From positions 1,774,001 through 1,838,000 of the forward strand of contig NZ_CP117416.1 of NCBI RefSeq assembly GCF_028606985.1: a stretch of DNA of 64,000 nt. Direction: 5' to 3'. Position numbers and translations under genes: made by a program. The stretch comes from Paenibacillus kyungheensis (GTDB taxonomy: Bacteria > Bacillota > Bacilli > Paenibacillales > Paenibacillaceae). Positions 52,177-61,985 of this stretch are shown here, one piece after another; within the stretch, counting starts at the first letter, position 1, and the number at the start of each line of letters is the position of its first letter. The notes under the pieces were generated by a model. It saw nothing but the letters and a program-made list of their open reading frames with translations. It did no database searches and was not told the origin of the DNA.

Positions 52177-52905
52177 ATGCGTCAAAATATTTATGATGAT
52201 CCTACTTTTTTTGAATATTATAAAGAGTTGCGGAGCTCAGGGATTACATTTAATGATTTTGTAGAGCAACCTGCTTTGAAAGCATTATTACCAGATCTAC
52301 AAGGATTGCAGGTACTTGATATGGGCTGTGGATTTGGTAAGTTAGCTTTAGCTATGGTCGAGCAAGGAGCAGACCATGTCACTGGAGCTGATATTTCAAG
52401 TAAAATGTTAAGTATTGCGCCGAAGATTCCGCAAATTACATATATTCATGCACCGATGGAAGAATTAGAGTTTGAAGCAGAATCATTTGACTTGATTGTA
52501 AGTTCTTTAGCCTTTCATTATGTAGCAGACTATGATCGCCTGATGGCACAGATTGCAAAGTGGTTACGCCCGGGAGGAACATTGGTCTTTTCAACCGAAC
52601 ATCCGATTACGACAGCCAAGCTAGATATGGACGGTTGGATAGAAGACGAGCAAGGGAATAAACTTCATTATGCGATAGATAATTATGGCGAAGAAGGACA
52701 GCGCAGTACACATTGGGTAGTCGACAACGTGATTAAGTACCATCGGAAAGTATCAACACTGGTAAATGGCATGATTGCTCATGGACTGATGATACAACAA
52801 ATCACCGAACCCGAATCGACTCCCGAAGGGTTGGAGAAAATGCCGAAGCTTGAACAAGAACGAAGAAAGCCTTCTTTTATTTTGTTTAAAGCGGTCAAAT
52901 TGTAA
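52177..52905 (+). CDS. class I SAM-dependent methyltransferase
   Basis: 242 residues from ATG 52177 with TAGGAGG upstream; an upstream in-frame stretch overlaps the terminator and is not used. SAM-binding motif I is LQVLDMGCGFGKLALAM, motif II FDLIVSSLAFHYV, and LRPGGTLVFSTEHPI follows. It resembles the BioC/UbiE-like small-molecule methyltransferases common in Bacillales. Substrate unknown. Confidence 0.9.
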   Translation: MRQNIYDDPTFFEYYKELRSSGITFNDFVEQPALKALLPDLQGLQVLDMGCGFGKLALAMVEQGADHVTGADISSKMLSIAPKIPQITYIHAPMEELEFEAESFDLIVSSLAFHYVADYDRLMAQIAKWLRPGGTLVFSTEHPITTAKLDMDGWIEDEQGNKLHYAIDNYGEEGQRSTHWVVDNVIKYHRKVSTLVNGMIAHGLMIQQITEPESTPEGLEKMPKLEQERRKPSFILFKAVKL

Positions 52906-53092
52906 AATAACAAAGAAAAGTACAAGTGTATGATTGAATGTATACTTGTACTAGTGAAGATCAATATCAAATAGATCTATACCAAAGGAGAGCAATCTCC
53001 TTTTTATTTTGAGTAAATGTTAATCTGGAGTAATAAAATGACCGATACATAAAAAGAAACATTATTATGTAGACGTAGAAAGAAGGTCAACT

Positions 53093-54241
53093 ATGCATTT
53101 TTATGAAATTGATATTGCTAAAGCTATGAAACATCGAAAACCATTTGTACTGAATCCTACGAATTATATTTTGACAACAGATGATGAATTGTATCAGTTA
53201 CCCGAGTTACCAGCAGGTGTACCTTACATAACACAAGAACAAATGATAGAGCAATTGTATACACAAAGCTTAGTTGAAATAGAGCGATTTCTATCTTCTG
53301 AGTACAATAAAGACGTATATGTAATGGCTATTGCTACTAACGAATTTTACGATTTTCATTTGTATATGAATACAGAAGAACAGTATAAAAAATCTCATGA
53401 ACAGTATTTTACCGAGTCAAAAAATAGCATTCAAATGAATCATCAAAAGTATAATTTAGGTGATTTTTCTTTTCACAATCAGATTCATAATGATGAAATT
53501 ATAAAAATTTTGGATGGACGTTATATGATTGATGAAAAAATATTAGACTTTGAAATGGATGAACTTCCTGTTCCAATGTATACAGGAGATTTTAAAGATA
53601 TCTCTATTATTATGAATCAATCCCTTGTTGAATATGGACATTATATTGCTGTGCAAGAAGTAGTTAAACGTTTAAAAGATAAGGGGATTCAAGAGCAAAT
53701 AAATAGCACAATGAACTTTATTTTTTACGCTGCTGTTGATGGAGATGTTATTGATTGGAGTCTCATGATGAGACAAACTGTTAAATGTGAAGTACTTTAT
53801 GATGCTATCCCTAAATTGAATACAGGCGATATTCAATTCGACCAACTAAAAGTAGACTTACAAAAACGTTCATTTAGCAAACAAGTTCATTACTGGATTC
53901 AAGAAATCGAAAATAATGAGAATTCTATAGGTAAAAGTATTTTCGAACATTGTTACAAAACAGAATATCATGCGGTTGAAGCATTAGCCGAAAATATTGA
54001 TCATATCGTTACAGACCTATTTCCTGCATGGAAAAAAGCCGTAACAGAGTATGTAGAGTCAGACGAACAATCAACAGCACTATTTTACCTCAGTTATGTA
54101 CTTAGTGAATTTGAAGAACAAAAGCAAGAATACCTCCAAGAAATCAAAGATCATTTGAACATGATAGAACAAGCAGAGCAACAACAAGAGGAATCACAAG
54201 GCAATATAAAAATGATTCGCAATATTCTGATGGTAGAATAA
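53093..54241 (+). CDS. DUF4303-like protein, 382 residues
   Basis: ATG 53093 follows AGAAGGTC. The stretch VYVMAIATNEFYDFHLYMNT, preceded by a Q-L-Y-x-x-S-L helix, resembles DUF4303, small cytoplasmic proteins found near SMI1/KNR4-type immunity genes. The rest, including an acidic helical C-terminus (AEQQQEESQG), is unassigned. There is no signal peptide. Codons are AT-rich. Family membership is tentative, and the protein is longer than typical members. Confidence 0.5.
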   Translation: MHFYEIDIAKAMKHRKPFVLNPTNYILTTDDELYQLPELPAGVPYITQEQMIEQLYTQSLVEIERFLSSEYNKDVYVMAIATNEFYDFHLYMNTEEQYKKSHEQYFTESKNSIQMNHQKYNLGDFSFHNQIHNDEIIKILDGRYMIDEKILDFEMDELPVPMYTGDFKDISIIMNQSLVEYGHYIAVQEVVKRLKDKGIQEQINSTMNFIFYAAVDGDVIDWSLMMRQTVKCEVLYDAIPKLNTGDIQFDQLKVDLQKRSFSKQVHYWIQEIENNENSIGKSIFEHCYKTEYHAVEALAENIDHIVTDLFPAWKKAVTEYVESDEQSTALFYLSYVLSEFEEQKQEYLQEIKDHLNMIEQAEQQQEESQGNIKMIRNILMVE

Positions 54242-54274
54242 TATAGAGATAATTTAATACAATAGATATACTTA

Positions 54275-54312
54275 GAAAAACCATTCCTGTATTATAAGGG
54301 ATGGTTTTTGTT
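54275..54312 (+). terminator. terminator after the DUF4303-like gene
   Basis: AAAAACCATTCC / GGGATGGTTTTT with a 10-base loop, followed by GTTATT. Confidence 0.8.
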
Positions 54313-54360
54313 ATTCATCAGATCATTAAATAACATGAAGAATTAAGGAGGAACATACAT

Positions 54361-54978
54361 ATGCCAACAGATAAAGAAAGAATGCTAGCGCAAAAGTTAT
54401 ATATGGCAGGGGTTGGAGAGCTGGCGCTAGATAATAAAAAATCTCGTATGCTTACCCGATTATTTAATAACACAACCGAAGAACAACAGGAGTATCGCAC
54501 GGAATTACTTCAGCAATTATTTGAATCGGTGGGTGAAAAAGTATTTATTGAACCGCCGTTCCGTTGTGATTATGGTTGTCATATTACGGTTGGCGATTAT
54601 TTTTATGCGAATTTTGATTGTATTATTATTGATGTTGCCAAAGTGAAGATAGGGAACAATGTGTTTTTCGGTCCCAGAGTAGGCGTGTATACTGCGGGGC
54701 ATCCGATTGATCCTGATGTGCGTAATACCCTTTTAGAATTCGGCAAAGAAATCACAATAGGAGATAATGTGTGGGTAGGTGGGAATACAGTGATTAATCC
54801 AGGTGTAACGATTGGGAATAATGTTGTCATTGGTTCAGGATCTATTGTAACTAAAGATATTCCTGACAACGTAATCGCTGTAGGGAATCCTTGCAAAGTA
54901 CTACGTGCTATTACAGAGGAAGATAAGCAGTATTGGGAACAGCAAAAAGCAGAATATGAAGCAGAGATTGAACATTAG
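54361..54978 (+). CDS. sugar O-acetyltransferase (maltose acetyltransferase type)
   Basis: 205 residues from ATG 54361 with AAGGAGGAACATACAT upstream. The N-terminal Mac domain (ERMLAQKLYMAGVGELALDN) is followed by a left-handed beta-helix of hexapeptide repeats (IGNNVFFGPRVGVYTAGHPID, with the catalytic His, and VTIGNNVVIGSGSIVTKDIP). It transfers acetyl from acetyl-CoA to a sugar hydroxyl. Closest in layout to Maa and NodL. It stands alone. Confidence 0.93.
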   Translation: MPTDKERMLAQKLYMAGVGELALDNKKSRMLTRLFNNTTEEQQEYRTELLQQLFESVGEKVFIEPPFRCDYGCHITVGDYFYANFDCIIIDVAKVKIGNNVFFGPRVGVYTAGHPIDPDVRNTLLEFGKEITIGDNVWVGGNTVINPGVTIGNNVVIGSGSIVTKDIPDNVIAVGNPCKVLRAITEEDKQYWEQQKAEYEAEIEH

Positions 54979-55018
54979 TATTTACATGTAAAATCATATA
55001 GTGTCCAATGCAAACAAA

Positions 55019-55064
55019 AAAAGCATGACTACTCTTGTATAACACTTGAGTAATCATGCTTTGT
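55019..55064 (-). terminator. terminator of the phn operon
   Basis: AAGCATGACTACTC / GAGTAATCATGCTT; read leftwards the stem is followed by TTTTTTG. It lies 8 bases past the last phnE stop. Confidence 0.85.
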
Positions 55065-55069
55065 TTCAT

Positions 55070-55867
55070 TTATACAATCCGCTTCCGAATCCAACCGGAG
55101 ATCAGATCAGTTAAAATAACAAGAATGATAATGCCTAATAGAATCACACCGACTCGATTCCAATTACGCATATTTAACGCAAAAATAAGTGGTGTTCCGA
55201 TACCGCCTGCACCGACAAGACCGAGGGTGGTAGCAGAGCGAATATTGATTTCAAATCGATACAGTGAGTATGACAGAAATTGTGGAATCACTTGTGGCAA
55301 TACAGCAAACCACAAAATTTGTAATCGACTGGCTCCAGCAGCAGTTAATGCTTCACTAGGGCCGGTATCTATACTTTCTATCGTTTCAGAAAATAATTTG
55401 GCAAGCATCCCGATCGAGTGAATACCTAATGCCAGTACGCCGGCAAACGAACCCGGGCCTACCGCTTTGATAAATAAGATAGCTACGATCATTTCAGGGA
55501 ATACACGAATCACACTAAGACTGAACTTGCCGGTTCCAGAAACAGGGCGACGACGACTCATATTGGATGCCGCCCAGAAAGCAAATGGAATACACAAAAA
55601 TGCAGAAATAAATGTACCCAGTATCGAAATAATTAACGTATCTAACAATCCACTCAGTAAATCTTCACCTGCTGGATCATAGACAAATGACCAATCTGAA
55701 TGCAAAAATCCATCTAAAATCGATAACGATACACTTTTGGCAGTCGATTGAATACCTTCAAATTGAAGACCGTTAAATGCCCATACATACACAACAACTA
55801 GAAAAAGAACCCAACAATACGGACGAATTTTGTGCCAGAGTGGCTTAGCAGGTAAGGTATGATTCAT
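55070..55867 (-). CDS. phnE: phosphonate ABC transporter permease PhnE (second copy)
   Basis: 265 residues from ATG 55867. Six or seven membrane helices and the permease EAA loop, appearing as EALTAAGASRLQILWFAVLP, with the PhnE signature [16 protein letters not shown]. It forms the channel with the other PhnE. The start overlaps the upstream phnE stop by four bases (ATGA), so translation is coupled. Last gene of the operon. Confidence 0.92.
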   Translation of the reverse strand: MNHTLPAKPLWHKIRPYCWVLFLVVVYVWAFNGLQFEGIQSTAKSVSLSILDGFLHSDWSFVYDPAGEDLLSGLLDTLIISILGTFISAFLCIPFAFWAASNMSRRRPVSGTGKFSLSVIRVFPEMIVAILFIKAVGPGSFAGVLALGIHSIGMLAKLFSETIESIDTGPSEALTAAGASRLQILWFAVLPQVIPQFLSYSLYRFEINIRSATTLGLVGAGGIGTPLIFALNMRNWNRVGVILLGIIILVILTDLISGWIRKRIV

Positions 55868-56649
55868 AGTAATTTCCTCCGCAATACATTACTTCCATAA
55901 TCGATAACCAGTACAATCACAAGTGTGAGCAAAATAATCATCGCTGCGCGGTCATACCGGAACAATCCGAGAGAACGATCCAGTAACAGACCAATCCCAC
56001 CAGCACCGACAAGACCGAGTACAGAAGCAGCCCGTACGTTAATTTCAAAAGCATACAGTAGATAAGACATATAATAAGGCAATGCTTGCGGAATCACTCC
56101 GAACACAATCAATTGAATCTTATTCGCTCCGACAGCTGTCATAGCTTCCATGGGGCCTGGATCGATCGCTTCAATCGCTTCAAATGTAAGCTTGGCGATC
56201 AGTCCAAAAGAGAAAAATAGAATCGCTAACATCCCTGCAAACGGCCCTATTCCAAAAATCGCTACAAAGATAGCAGCAAATAACAGATCAGGAATGGTAC
56301 GCACCAGATTCAGAATTAACCGTACAGGCAAAGACACTAATCGGCTCTGTACAATATTGTAAGCACACAATAACGATACAGGGATCGCTAACAATCCACC
56401 CAACATCGTCCCTACTAGCGCAATCTGCACCGTTTCGACCATTGGCTTCCAGATCGTAGGCAAGTAGCTCCAATCAGGAGGAAACATTTCGCCCAGTAAA
56501 ATACCCATTTGCGGTAGTCCACGTATAAGCTGATAAGGGGTCACTTCTGTTTGGATACTACATAACACAAGTACAACGACAAAGAACAACCATGTTAAGA
56601 TTTTTTTATATTTTTTGGGAGCTGTCGGTGCTTCGATTGTCATATTCAT
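55864..56649 (-). CDS. phnE: phosphonate ABC transporter permease PhnE (first copy)
   Basis: 261 residues from ATG 56649, overlapping the phnC stop by four bases. A basic N-terminus is followed by a first helix ([19 protein letters not shown]), five more, the EAA loop ([20 protein letters not shown]) and [16 protein letters not shown]. Two different PhnE proteins encoded side by side, pairing as a heterodimer, is the common arrangement in Firmicutes. Confidence 0.92.
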   Translation of the reverse strand: MNMTIEAPTAPKKYKKILTWLFFVVVLVLCSIQTEVTPYQLIRGLPQMGILLGEMFPPDWSYLPTIWKPMVETVQIALVGTMLGGLLAIPVSLLCAYNIVQSRLVSLPVRLILNLVRTIPDLLFAAIFVAIFGIGPFAGMLAILFFSFGLIAKLTFEAIEAIDPGPMEAMTAVGANKIQLIVFGVIPQALPYYMSYLLYAFEINVRAASVLGLVGAGGIGLLLDRSLGLFRYDRAAMIILLTLVIVLVIDYGSNVLRRKLL

Positions 56650-57485
56650 AATGGTTCTCCAGAAGTTACTTTGATATCCGAAGCATCTGGAATAACAGTA
56701 ACGATATCTTCACCCGGTGCATTAGCGCCCAATACTTCATCACGATGAATCGGTCGTCCATAAATATGAGAAAATACATCGTCTGTTGCTTCAGCTGGCG
56801 TACCATCGAATACAATTTCTCCTGCCCGTAACCCGATAATACGAGTTGCATATTCACGAGCCAGATCGATAAAGTGTAGATTGATAATCGTTGTAATTTG
56901 GAGTTCTTGATTAATACGTTGAAGATCGTCCATCACTTGACGGGTCGTTAAAGGATCAAGAGAAGCAACAGGTTCATCAGCTAGAATAATCTGTGGTTGT
57001 TGCGCCAGTGCGCGTGCAATAGATACCCGTTGTTGCTGTCCACCGGATAATTGATCTGCACGACTATATGCTTTTTCTTGCAAATTAACACGTGCTAGAG
57101 CATCTAGAGCCAATTCATGATCTTCTTTGGGAAACATGCCGAATACAGTACGTAATGTGGAATGATGACCGACTCGTCCGGATAATACATTGCGCATCAC
57201 AGTCGAGCGTTTGACCAGATTAAAGCTTTGGAAAATCATGCCGATCCCACGACGGATACGGCGCAATTTGGCACCGGAAGCAGATGTAATTGATTGGCTA
57301 TTGATCTGAATATCCCCTTCACTAATATCAATCAACCGATTGATCGAACGAAGCAACGTAGATTTACCTGCACCGGACAAACCTACAATCACAACCAGTT
57401 CACCTTCATGGATCGTAAGATTAATATTTTTAAGTCCTTTGGTGCCGTTAGGATAGACTTTGGAAACGTTATTGAATGTAATCAT
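56646..57485 (-). CDS. phnC: phosphonate ABC transporter ATP-binding protein PhnC
   Basis: 279 residues from ATG 57485 with AAGTTGG upstream. Walker A is GLSGAGKST, the signature LSGGQQQR, Walker [12 protein letters not shown], with the PhnC-typical [19 protein letters not shown]. It energises uptake of phosphonates or phosphite across the membrane. A 35-residue C-terminal extension after [13 protein letters not shown] is beyond the usual end. First of the coupled phnC-E-E genes. Confidence 0.94.
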   Translation of the reverse strand: MITFNNVSKVYPNGTKGLKNINLTIHEGELVVIVGLSGAGKSTLLRSINRLIDISEGDIQINSQSITSASGAKLRRIRRGIGMIFQSFNLVKRSTVMRNVLSGRVGHHSTLRTVFGMFPKEDHELALDALARVNLQEKAYSRADQLSGGQQQRVSIARALAQQPQIILADEPVASLDPLTTRQVMDDLQRINQELQITTIINLHFIDLAREYATRIIGLRAGEIVFDGTPAEATDDVFSHIYGRPIHRDEVLGANAPGEDIVTVIPDASDIKVTSGEPL

Positions 57486-57574
57486 GATTTGCCAACTTTC
57501 TATATTCAGAATAATAATGTCATGATGCTGTCCGCGAAATAAGTAAGCTTGCTATCCAGTGTGCTATGTAAAAT

Positions 57575-57608
57575 AGCAAACACCGCCCGTAAAAAAGGAC
57601 GGTGCTGC
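57575..57608 (-). terminator. intercistronic hairpin between phnD and phnC
   Basis: CACCG-CC pairs with GG-A-CGGTG, extended by AGCA/TGCT. It lies in the 146-base gap after phnD and lacks a strong T run, so it may attenuate transcription or protect the phnD mRNA, giving more binding protein than membrane parts. Confidence 0.55.
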
Positions 57609-57631
57609 TCAATGCTCACTACATTCTTGGT

Positions 57632-58579
57632 TTACTTCGTAGCTTGACCTACAGCTTCAGCATATTTACGAACAGGTTCGAAGTTTTTATCGTCGCCTTT
57701 TTCATAACCTACATGACTGTAGATTTCTTGGATAATTTTGCTACCTTCTGGATCATTACCGATATCGATAAATGCTTGACTGATTTTATCGCGCCATGCT
57801 TGATCCATATCTGAACGTACACTGATCGTATCGTTCGGGATTGGAGCCGTAAAGTGAAGGACACGTGTTTGTTCAAATACGTCTGGAACGTCTTTTTTAA
57901 CATTGTTACGAGCATCTTGGAATACAGCGACAGCATCAACTTGTCCATTTAACAAAGCCATTACTGCTGCATCATGTCCTTTGATCGTTACACCTTGTAC
58001 ATCGGTATCAGGATCAATGCCTGCTGCTTTCATTTCAGCCGCCGGGAATACATAACCCGCAGAAGAAGTTACATCTTGCCAGCCCATTTTTTTACCTTTA
58101 AGATCAGCCAGTGTTTTGATATTGGAATCTTTTTTAACGATAATCATAGATTTGTAAAAGTTTACTTTATCTGTTGTTGGTTGACCGGTCTCATCATTAA
58201 CACCGAAGCGAAGTGCTTGTAGCAACAGATCAGCAGCTTTGCGATTGTCGTGAGCTAGTACATAAGCATTTGGTGGCAAGAAACCAACATCAATTTGTTT
58301 GGAAGCCATCGCTTCTACGATTGTATTGTAATCAGGGGATACAGTAACTTTGACCGGAATCCCTAATTTATCTCCTAATAATTGTTCAAGTGGTTTGGCT
58401 TTGGCTTCCAGTGTATCTGCATTTTGTGAAGGTACAAATTGTACTTTCAATTCTGTCGGTACATAGCTAGAAGACTCGGCTGCATTGCTTGTTCCTGTAG
58501 ATGCGGCTTGATTACCACAAGCGGCAAGTCCTGTTGCTAGAGCAACAGTCATACTTAACATTAATATTTTTTTAAACAC
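57632..58579 (-). CDS. phnD: phosphonate/phosphite-binding lipoprotein PhnD
   Basis: 315 residues from ATG 58579 with AGGGGGAAC upstream. The lipobox is TGLAACGN, so it is lipid-anchored. The PhnD fold shows LKVQFVPSQNADTLEAKAKP, DVGFLPPNAYVLA, KGKKMGWQDVTSSAGYVFPA and DAVAVFQDARN. It delivers the ligand to the PhnE channel. It heads the operon phnD-C-E-E and is divergent from the cpdB-like gene. Confidence 0.93.
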   Translation of the reverse strand: MFKKILMLSMTVALATGLAACGNQAASTGTSNAAESSSYVPTELKVQFVPSQNADTLEAKAKPLEQLLGDKLGIPVKVTVSPDYNTIVEAMASKQIDVGFLPPNAYVLAHDNRKAADLLLQALRFGVNDETGQPTTDKVNFYKSMIIVKKDSNIKTLADLKGKKMGWQDVTSSAGYVFPAAEMKAAGIDPDTDVQGVTIKGHDAAVMALLNGQVDAVAVFQDARNNVKKDVPDVFEQTRVLHFTAPIPNDTISVRSDMDQAWRDKISQAFIDIGNDPEGSKIIQEIYSHVGYEKGDDKNFEPVRKYAEAVGQATK

Positions 58580-58931
58580 TTTTAGTTCCCCCTAGAAAAG
58601 TAGTCTTACTGGTTGTGTAGGTAAAGCTAGACATGACGTAGACCATAGCCAAGTTTGAAGTATGCAAAACTCCCTTATGTAATCATTTGTAGGTTAGATA
58701 TTTACTATTTACGAACAGCCAAGGTATAACTATGATAGTTAATATCACTTTTAAAGTTGTTATACATTTGTAAATGGTGATCAACAACCCACAAAAGCTA
58801 TTCTACTTTTTTATGGGATACAAAGGGTCAGCGCAAATGATGAATTCTGTCAATTATTTGTAAAATATTAAACAGTGGTCAAATGTTTTGTAAAATGGTT
58901 ATGATTATGAACGCGAAAGAAGGAGTCTATC
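58580..58931. promoter_or_regulatory. phnD-cpdB divergent control region
   Basis: This 352-base region between divergent phosphate-related genes is AT-rich and contains two groups of Pho-box-like hexamers (listed separately). No promoter pair is unambiguous, and no gene is supported. Confidence 0.45.
58859..58894 (-). promoter_or_regulatory. candidate PhoP box array
   Basis: On the minus strand TTTACA (58889-58894), TTTGAC (58878-58883) and TTTAAT (58867-58872) repeat at exactly 11-base steps, with another TTTACA at 58859-58864. This fits the PhoP direct repeat TT(A/T/C)ACA with 5-base spacers. A second pair, TTTACA and ATAACA, 11 bases apart, lies at 58758-58774. Confidence 0.45.
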
Positions 58932-60884
58932 ATGAATAACAGGCAACCGGTTACAGCTCAGTTGCGTTTATTAGGAACCACGGATCTACATGTAAGTCTT
59001 ACAGGATATGATTACTATCGAAATGTAGAGACTGTAGATATTGGTTTATCGCGTACAGCAACTTTGATTCATCAAGCACGTAAAGAAGTGAAAAATCATC
59101 TGCTGTTTGATAATGGAGATATTTTGCAGGGGAATCCGTTAGGCGATTACGCCGCTTCCAGTCTGTTTTGGCAACAGGATTCAGAGCTAGAAGGTGGAGA
59201 AAAAGTTCATCCGATGTATCAATTAATGAATAAATTGTCTTATGATGCAGCAACAGTAGGTAATCATGAATTTAATTATGGATTGGATTATTTGCGACAA
59301 TGTATAACAGGAGCGAACTTTCCATATACAAATGCTAATATTTATCAAACTTCGATAGACACTATTGATTCGTCAACAGATAGAGGAGAAGGAACAACAG
59401 ATACATTACTGCCACCTTACTTAATCTTAGAGCGACAGATTGTAGCTGATGATGGGAATATACATCCTATTCGTATCGGTGTGATTGGTGTAGTGCCACC
59501 ACAGATTATGCAATGGGACAAAGCCCATCTGGAAGGTAAAGTTACAGTGCAACCTATGGTAGAAGCAGTAGAGTATTGGATTCCGCAGATGCGTGAAGCA
59601 GGAGCTGATGTTATTGTTATGCTTGCACATACAGGATATGTAGATTCGGAAGATCCGGGTGTACTCACTGAAAATGCGGTGTTACCGATTAGCCAGATAC
59701 AGGGTATAGATGCGATTTTTTTTGGTCATGCGCATAAGCTATTTCCGAGCAATGAATTTGCAGGTAAACAAGGGATAGACCTGGAGCGAGGAACAATTAA
59801 TGGTATACCTGCTGTAGAAGCAGGAGTATGGGGAAGCCATCTCGGTATGATCGATCTGCATTTACAATATGACAATCATATCTGGACGGTACAATCTGGA
59901 TCTTCTCAATTACGAGCGATCTATCATCGGGAACAAGGGCTTGCCAGTGTAGAAGCAGATACTGAATTAGAACAAATAGCTTCTATTCCTCATCAGATTA
60001 TACTGGATCATATTCAGACGCCTGTAGGTGAAAGTGATATTCCATTATACAGTTATTTTTCACTCATTATGGATAGCGCTTATGTGCAAGTGATTAATAA
60101 TGCGCAAGTATGGTATGCAGAGCAAGCGTTATCAGATCATGCGTATGGTCATCTGCCTATATTGTCTGCTGCTTCTGCTTTCAAAACAGGCGGACGTTAT
60201 GGACCTCACTATTACGCTTATATAGAAGCAGGCGAATTAACGCTACAGCATACTTCAGATATTTATAATTACGCTAATACGTTATGCGCCGTTCGTCTAA
60301 CTGGAGCAGAGATTCGAGAATGGCTGGAATGGTCTGCGGGTCTTTATCAGCAGATTGATCTACAATCTAAAGCAGAGCAAGCGCTGATTAATCCTGATTT
60401 TCCATCGTTTAACTTTGATATAATCGACGGAATAACGTATCAGATTAATGTATGTCAGCCACCACGTTATCATCCAGCAGGATATATATTGAATCCGCAA
60501 GCCTATCGAATCGAAGCTTTATGTTATCAGGGGAAAGAGATCGAAGATCATTCTGAATATATAGTGGTCACTAATCAATACCGGGCATATTCTACACCTT
60601 TTGCTAATCCAGATGGAGAGCGTGTGATCTTGGATGTACCTGTAGAAAATCGAGAAGTGTTAATTCAGTATATTCGAGAGCAGAAGATCATTCATCCAGA
60701 AGCTGATCATAATTGGTCGCTTACACTAGGGGGATCAGACAAAGAACGCGCATCTTTATCATTACAGCCCACGATTACGATGTTGTCTTCACCGGATGCA
60801 CAAAAAATCCTATCCGCTTATCCACAGCTATCTTACAGTGGAATAAACGGGGAAGGATTTGCTATTTATCATTTGAAATTATAG
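58932..60884 (+). CDS. CpdB/UshA-like nucleotidase / 2',3'-cyclic phosphodiesterase
   Basis: 650 residues from ATG 58932 with GAAGGAG upstream. The N-terminal metallophosphatase domain has LLGTTDLHVSLTGYDYYRN, LFDNGDILQGNPLGDY, TVGNHEFNYGLDYL and FFGHAHKLFP; the YDYYxD-like start is typical of CpdB. The C-terminal 5'-nucleotidase domain has AASAFKTGGRYGPHYY and YNYANTLCAVRLTGAEIREWLEWSA. It dephosphorylates nucleotides or 2',3'-cyclic nucleotides. No signal peptide is visible, unlike most family members, so it may be intracellular. Divergence from phnD suggests phosphate control. Confidence 0.9.
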   Translation: MNNRQPVTAQLRLLGTTDLHVSLTGYDYYRNVETVDIGLSRTATLIHQARKEVKNHLLFDNGDILQGNPLGDYAASSLFWQQDSELEGGEKVHPMYQLMNKLSYDAATVGNHEFNYGLDYLRQCITGANFPYTNANIYQTSIDTIDSSTDRGEGTTDTLLPPYLILERQIVADDGNIHPIRIGVIGVVPPQIMQWDKAHLEGKVTVQPMVEAVEYWIPQMREAGADVIVMLAHTGYVDSEDPGVLTENAVLPISQIQGIDAIFFGHAHKLFPSNEFAGKQGIDLERGTINGIPAVEAGVWGSHLGMIDLHLQYDNHIWTVQSGSSQLRAIYHREQGLASVEADTELEQIASIPHQIILDHIQTPVGESDIPLYSYFSLIMDSAYVQVINNAQVWYAEQALSDHAYGHLPILSAASAFKTGGRYGPHYYAYIEAGELTLQHTSDIYNYANTLCAVRLTGAEIREWLEWSAGLYQQIDLQSKAEQALINPDFPSFNFDIIDGITYQINVCQPPRYHPAGYILNPQAYRIEALCYQGKEIEDHSEYIVVTNQYRAYSTPFANPDGERVILDVPVENREVLIQYIREQKIIHPEADHNWSLTLGGSDKERASLSLQPTITMLSSPDAQKILSAYPQLSYSGINGEGFAIYHLKL

Positions 60885-61598
60885 AACAGGATCAGAATCG
60901 GGTAACGTTGTACCTGGCTTGAGAATACTGTTCATATAATGACGAAGGGTAAAGTCGACAATTTGCTGTTTGTACGGGGATATAATGTTGTCTTTTTTAG
61001 ACGGTATATCCTTTTGTGTTGTCTGTGCTGATTGCTCTTCCTCTTGACCAATATTCTCGGCAAAGCTAGATAATGTTGTAGTCAGTCCATGTAACATTGC
61101 CCAGAGTGAGCGTACAATCATATCTGCTTCTGCATGGATAATATAGTTTTGATCAATCGCAATCTGTACCGCTTCATGGAGAAATGTATATCCATTGAGA
61201 CGATCGTTAACATCAAGTTCTGCATTAGATACCGCTTCAAGATTGCTGATAAACATAATATCGTAATGATCAGGATGCGTAATACCATATTCTACATACG
61301 TTTTGGAAACCAGAAATAGACGTGCTGGAATATCGTATCCATTTTCTTCTAATTCATTTGCTTGCTTGGTTAAAACGGTGAAAAATTGAGAGTACACTTC
61401 ACGCAATAATTCTTGTACAATCGCTTCTTTATTTGCAAAATAATGATAAATCGTTGTTGGTGAATATTCAATACGATCTGCAATTTTACGCATCGACACA
61501 TGAGCGTATCCTTCTGTAACAAAAAGAGTACGTGCCGCATCCATAATTTTGCTTCGTAATTGTTCATTATCTCGTTCGCGTCTAGCATGGTGCTTCAT
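60879..61598 (-). CDS. TetR family regulator with WHG-type C domain
   Basis: 239 residues from ATG 61598 (MKHHARRERDNEQLRSKIMD) with AAAGGAAC upstream. The HTH is residues 12-60 (AARTLFVTEGYAHVSMRKIA, YSPTTIYHYFANKEAIVQEL), the C-terminal ligand domain resembles TetR_C_33/WHG (YVEYGITHPDHYDIMFIS). A polar insert (GQEEEQSAQTTQKDIPSKKD) lies near residue 195. Its stop overlaps the cpdB-like stop by six bases. The target is unknown; a palindrome at 61929 is a candidate operator. Confidence 0.9.
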   Translation of the reverse strand: MKHHARRERDNEQLRSKIMDAARTLFVTEGYAHVSMRKIADRIEYSPTTIYHYFANKEAIVQELLREVYSQFFTVLTKQANELEENGYDIPARLFLVSKTYVEYGITHPDHYDIMFISNLEAVSNAELDVNDRLNGYTFLHEAVQIAIDQNYIIHAEADMIVRSLWAMLHGLTTTLSSFAENIGQEEEQSAQTTQKDIPSKKDNIISPYKQQIVDFTLRHYMNSILKPGTTLPDSDPVL

Positions 61599-61985
61599 GA
61601 TAGTTAGTTCCTTTCTGCATATAACAATGCACAATCCAAATGAGCAGTACCATTATACGGTATAAGATGGTTAAACCAATTCAAAAGTTATTAATCAGTA
61701 ATATTTGTGTAGAAAAAGCTACGGTATATCTATCATACTGCAATCTATCCTATTCATGCCAATAGCCAGTATATTGAAATGAATGACTTGATTGAAGAAT
61801 AATACTACACGATAATATATATTTCGACATTTTATCTCTATTTCTAAAGTGTAAATAGTTACTTATATAAATATTTAATCGCTTACATGATAAAAAAGAA
61901 TTGGGAATAGCGCTTGCAGTACTTTACACTGTTATATAACAGGAAAAAGGGAAACATTACAAAATGATCAGAGGAGCGTGGAACG
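61599..61985. promoter_or_regulatory. TetR-DinB divergent region
   Basis: The 387-base gap between the divergent TetR and DinB-superfamily genes is AT-rich. TTGCAG (about 61914) followed by 17 bases and TAACAG is a weak promoter pair overlapping a perfect palindrome. Nothing else is recognised. Confidence 0.4.
61929..61942 (+). promoter_or_regulatory. 14-base palindromic operator candidate
   Basis: CTGTTAT-ATAACAG is a perfect palindrome located 43 bases before the DinB-superfamily start, at the likely -10 region. Its position suits a repressor such as the divergent TetR protein. Confidence 0.5.
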
